DNA of 42,469 nt from Entrophospora sp. SA101. Taxonomy: Eukaryota; Glomeromycota; Glomeromycetes; Entrophosporales; Entrophosporaceae. The translations under genes and the position numbers were made by a program. The stretch is from positions 76,538 through 119,006 of the forward strand of contig CAUDNR010004412.1 in NCBI GenBank assembly GCA_958430865.1. The letters are read 5' to 3'. The notes under the pieces are model-generated. The model made no database searches, was not told the origin of the DNA, and worked only from the letters and a program-made list of their open reading frames with translations. This document shows positions 41,156-42,469 of the stretch, piece by piece; position 1 is the stretch's first letter; every line of letters starts with the position of its first letter.

Positions 41156-42469
41156 AATAAACAAATGTTTAAATAAAAAATTTTCAATAATACACTAAAT
41201 AAAGTAAACATACATACATAGTCAAATAAAAGCCAATGTAAAGATCCATATCAATAAGAAAGTTCTGGAAGAATTAATGTTATATGCTCTATATGTAATT
41301 TGAACCTTTTACGCATTTTCATGGAGTGTGGTCCTAATACCTTCAAATATCACTAATATGTGTGTATCTTTTCCTACGCTTTTATACATTTCTTTAATGA
41401 AAGAGTAAGGTATATATACGACTTTTATTTTCTTTAAAAAAAAGATATATATATATATTGATATGCTTTTCTTATAATTAAAAAAAAAGATATATGTATG
41501 TATATTAATATGCTTTTCTTATAATAAAAAATAGTGAAATAAACTAACTTTAATAATAGTAATTTATTCTCTACGAAGGTTGTAATTTTGATCTTAAAGT
41601 TGGAACAAAAGAAAATAGATTGAAAAAGAAGGAATGAATTAGTAAATGAATGGAAAACATTCTTAGTTTTTATATTCATATTTCATATATGTTGCTTGTT
41701 CTTATATATATCATATCATTCATATATTTTATAATAAATTTTATCTATATACCTTATATATTTATATTGAATTCCATTTATTTGACTAAAAATATACAAT
41801 TTTTTGCTTCATATGTAACCTTTAGATTGATTTGCATCCAAACATATCCCAAATCTTTAAATGAAAGTGTGTAAGGAAAAGAAAATAACTGCATAATTTT
41901 TTTTAAAATAGTTGTTTAATGAATGGTGTTACCCATAACAACACCTGATGTATTTTGAGTACTTTAAACAATTATGAATTTACATCATACAACATAAATT
42001 AAATTTATCACAGTGATCATCAAATTGTGACATAAATAGAATTTCCACTATGCTGTGAATTGATCGATGTGTACACATTAATTATTTATCCTATTGGAAC
42101 AGGAGAGACCATCCTATATAAGGAATGGATTTTCACAATTGATTACAAGGGTATCATGTAGCCCATTCTTGCAATAAATCATGTGTAAATAATTACACAA
42201 ACTTGAAGCCTTACACTTTGTTGTTATCATATCTTTTGATCCCTTCATCAGGAAAACTAATGTTGAGTATTATATGTATAATCATCATATAAATCACATA
42301 TAATGGTCTATATGCAATTTATTCATATTTTTTTTAATATATTAAGCATATGTTATTTTATACAATGATTATATGTATAATATTTACTTATAATACTAGT
42401 ATTAGATTTATACAAATATTTTATGTATTTTTCTAAGCAAATTATACATAGGAAAATTACACAACATAT
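41156..42469. other. AT-rich terminal region
   Basis: No gene is recognised. Two open frames at 41434-41679 (minus) and 41650-41874 (plus) are rich in Ile, Phe and Tyr, as expected of chance translation of AT-rich DNA. A tandem pair of about 60 bp (ATATGCTTTTCTTATAAT after AAAAAAAAGATATAT) lies at 41440-41525. Confidence 0.4.

Overview
This is an AT-rich eukaryotic window. It has short GT-AG introns, genes spaced between large amounts of decayed DNA transposons, long homopolymers, and codon-repeat tracts coding for Gln, Asn and Ser. The mix suggests a Glomeromycotina (arbuscular mycorrhizal) fungus such as Rhizophagus: a BTB-TLDc gene, multicopy RING-like and zinc-finger-like proteins, and abundant Harbinger, hAT, Tc1 and pogo relics. 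The organism is inferred from gene and repeat types; no rRNA or species marker is present.

Layout. 1-4.3 kb: most of a PIF/Harbinger element, with a nuclease on + and a polyQ MYB/SANT-like protein on -. A 97-bp insertion splits the nuclease gene, and a complete 1,281-bp Tc1/mariner element sits between the two genes. 4.3-6.0 kb: an unidentified coding relic, a second copy of the small insertion, and two minisatellites. 6.8-8.4 kb: a pogo/Tigger transposase relic. 8.5-10.2 kb: the 3' part of a hAT element with a dense subterminal motif array. 10.2-13.9 kb: MITEs, a 10-bp minisatellite and unassigned DNA. 13.9-16.0 kb: a broken Ty3/gypsy-like retroelement (LTR end, gag, zinc knuckle, protease). 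16.1-17.7 kb: an orphan zinc-finger-like gene and a second hAT relic. 18.1-19.3 kb: a six-exon tetraspan membrane protein gene. 19.7-21.1 kb and 31.0-32.4 kb: two direct copies of a 1.37-kb block that joins part of a RING-like gene to a broken SPT16 (FACT complex) gene. The right copy continues further at both ends. 23.3-25.0 kb: an intact two-exon BTB-TLDc gene. 33.0-36.5 kb: two tail-to-tail genes, a nine-exon RBM17/SPF45 splicing factor (+) and a four-exon GRINL1A/Gdown1 (POLR2M)-like gene (-). 37.1-39.4 kb: a five-exon leucine aminopeptidase (M17) gene with two in-frame stops and one frameshift. 39.4-42.5 kb: a 1.3-kb TIR element without ORFs, and small MITEs.

The genes do not form a pathway. 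Only three multi-exon genes look fully intact (tetraspan, BTB-TLDc, RBM17), and the GRINL1A-like gene is also open throughout. Nearly everything else is mobile DNA or damaged gene copies. I found no convincing new biological system. The most interesting points are the SPT16/RING block duplication with a sharp identity boundary, the aminopeptidase gene whose sequence is well conserved yet interrupted three times, two GC-AG introns with the same donor hexamer, and nested insertions whose duplicated target sites can be read directly. All splice models were built by eye from reading frame and splice consensus.
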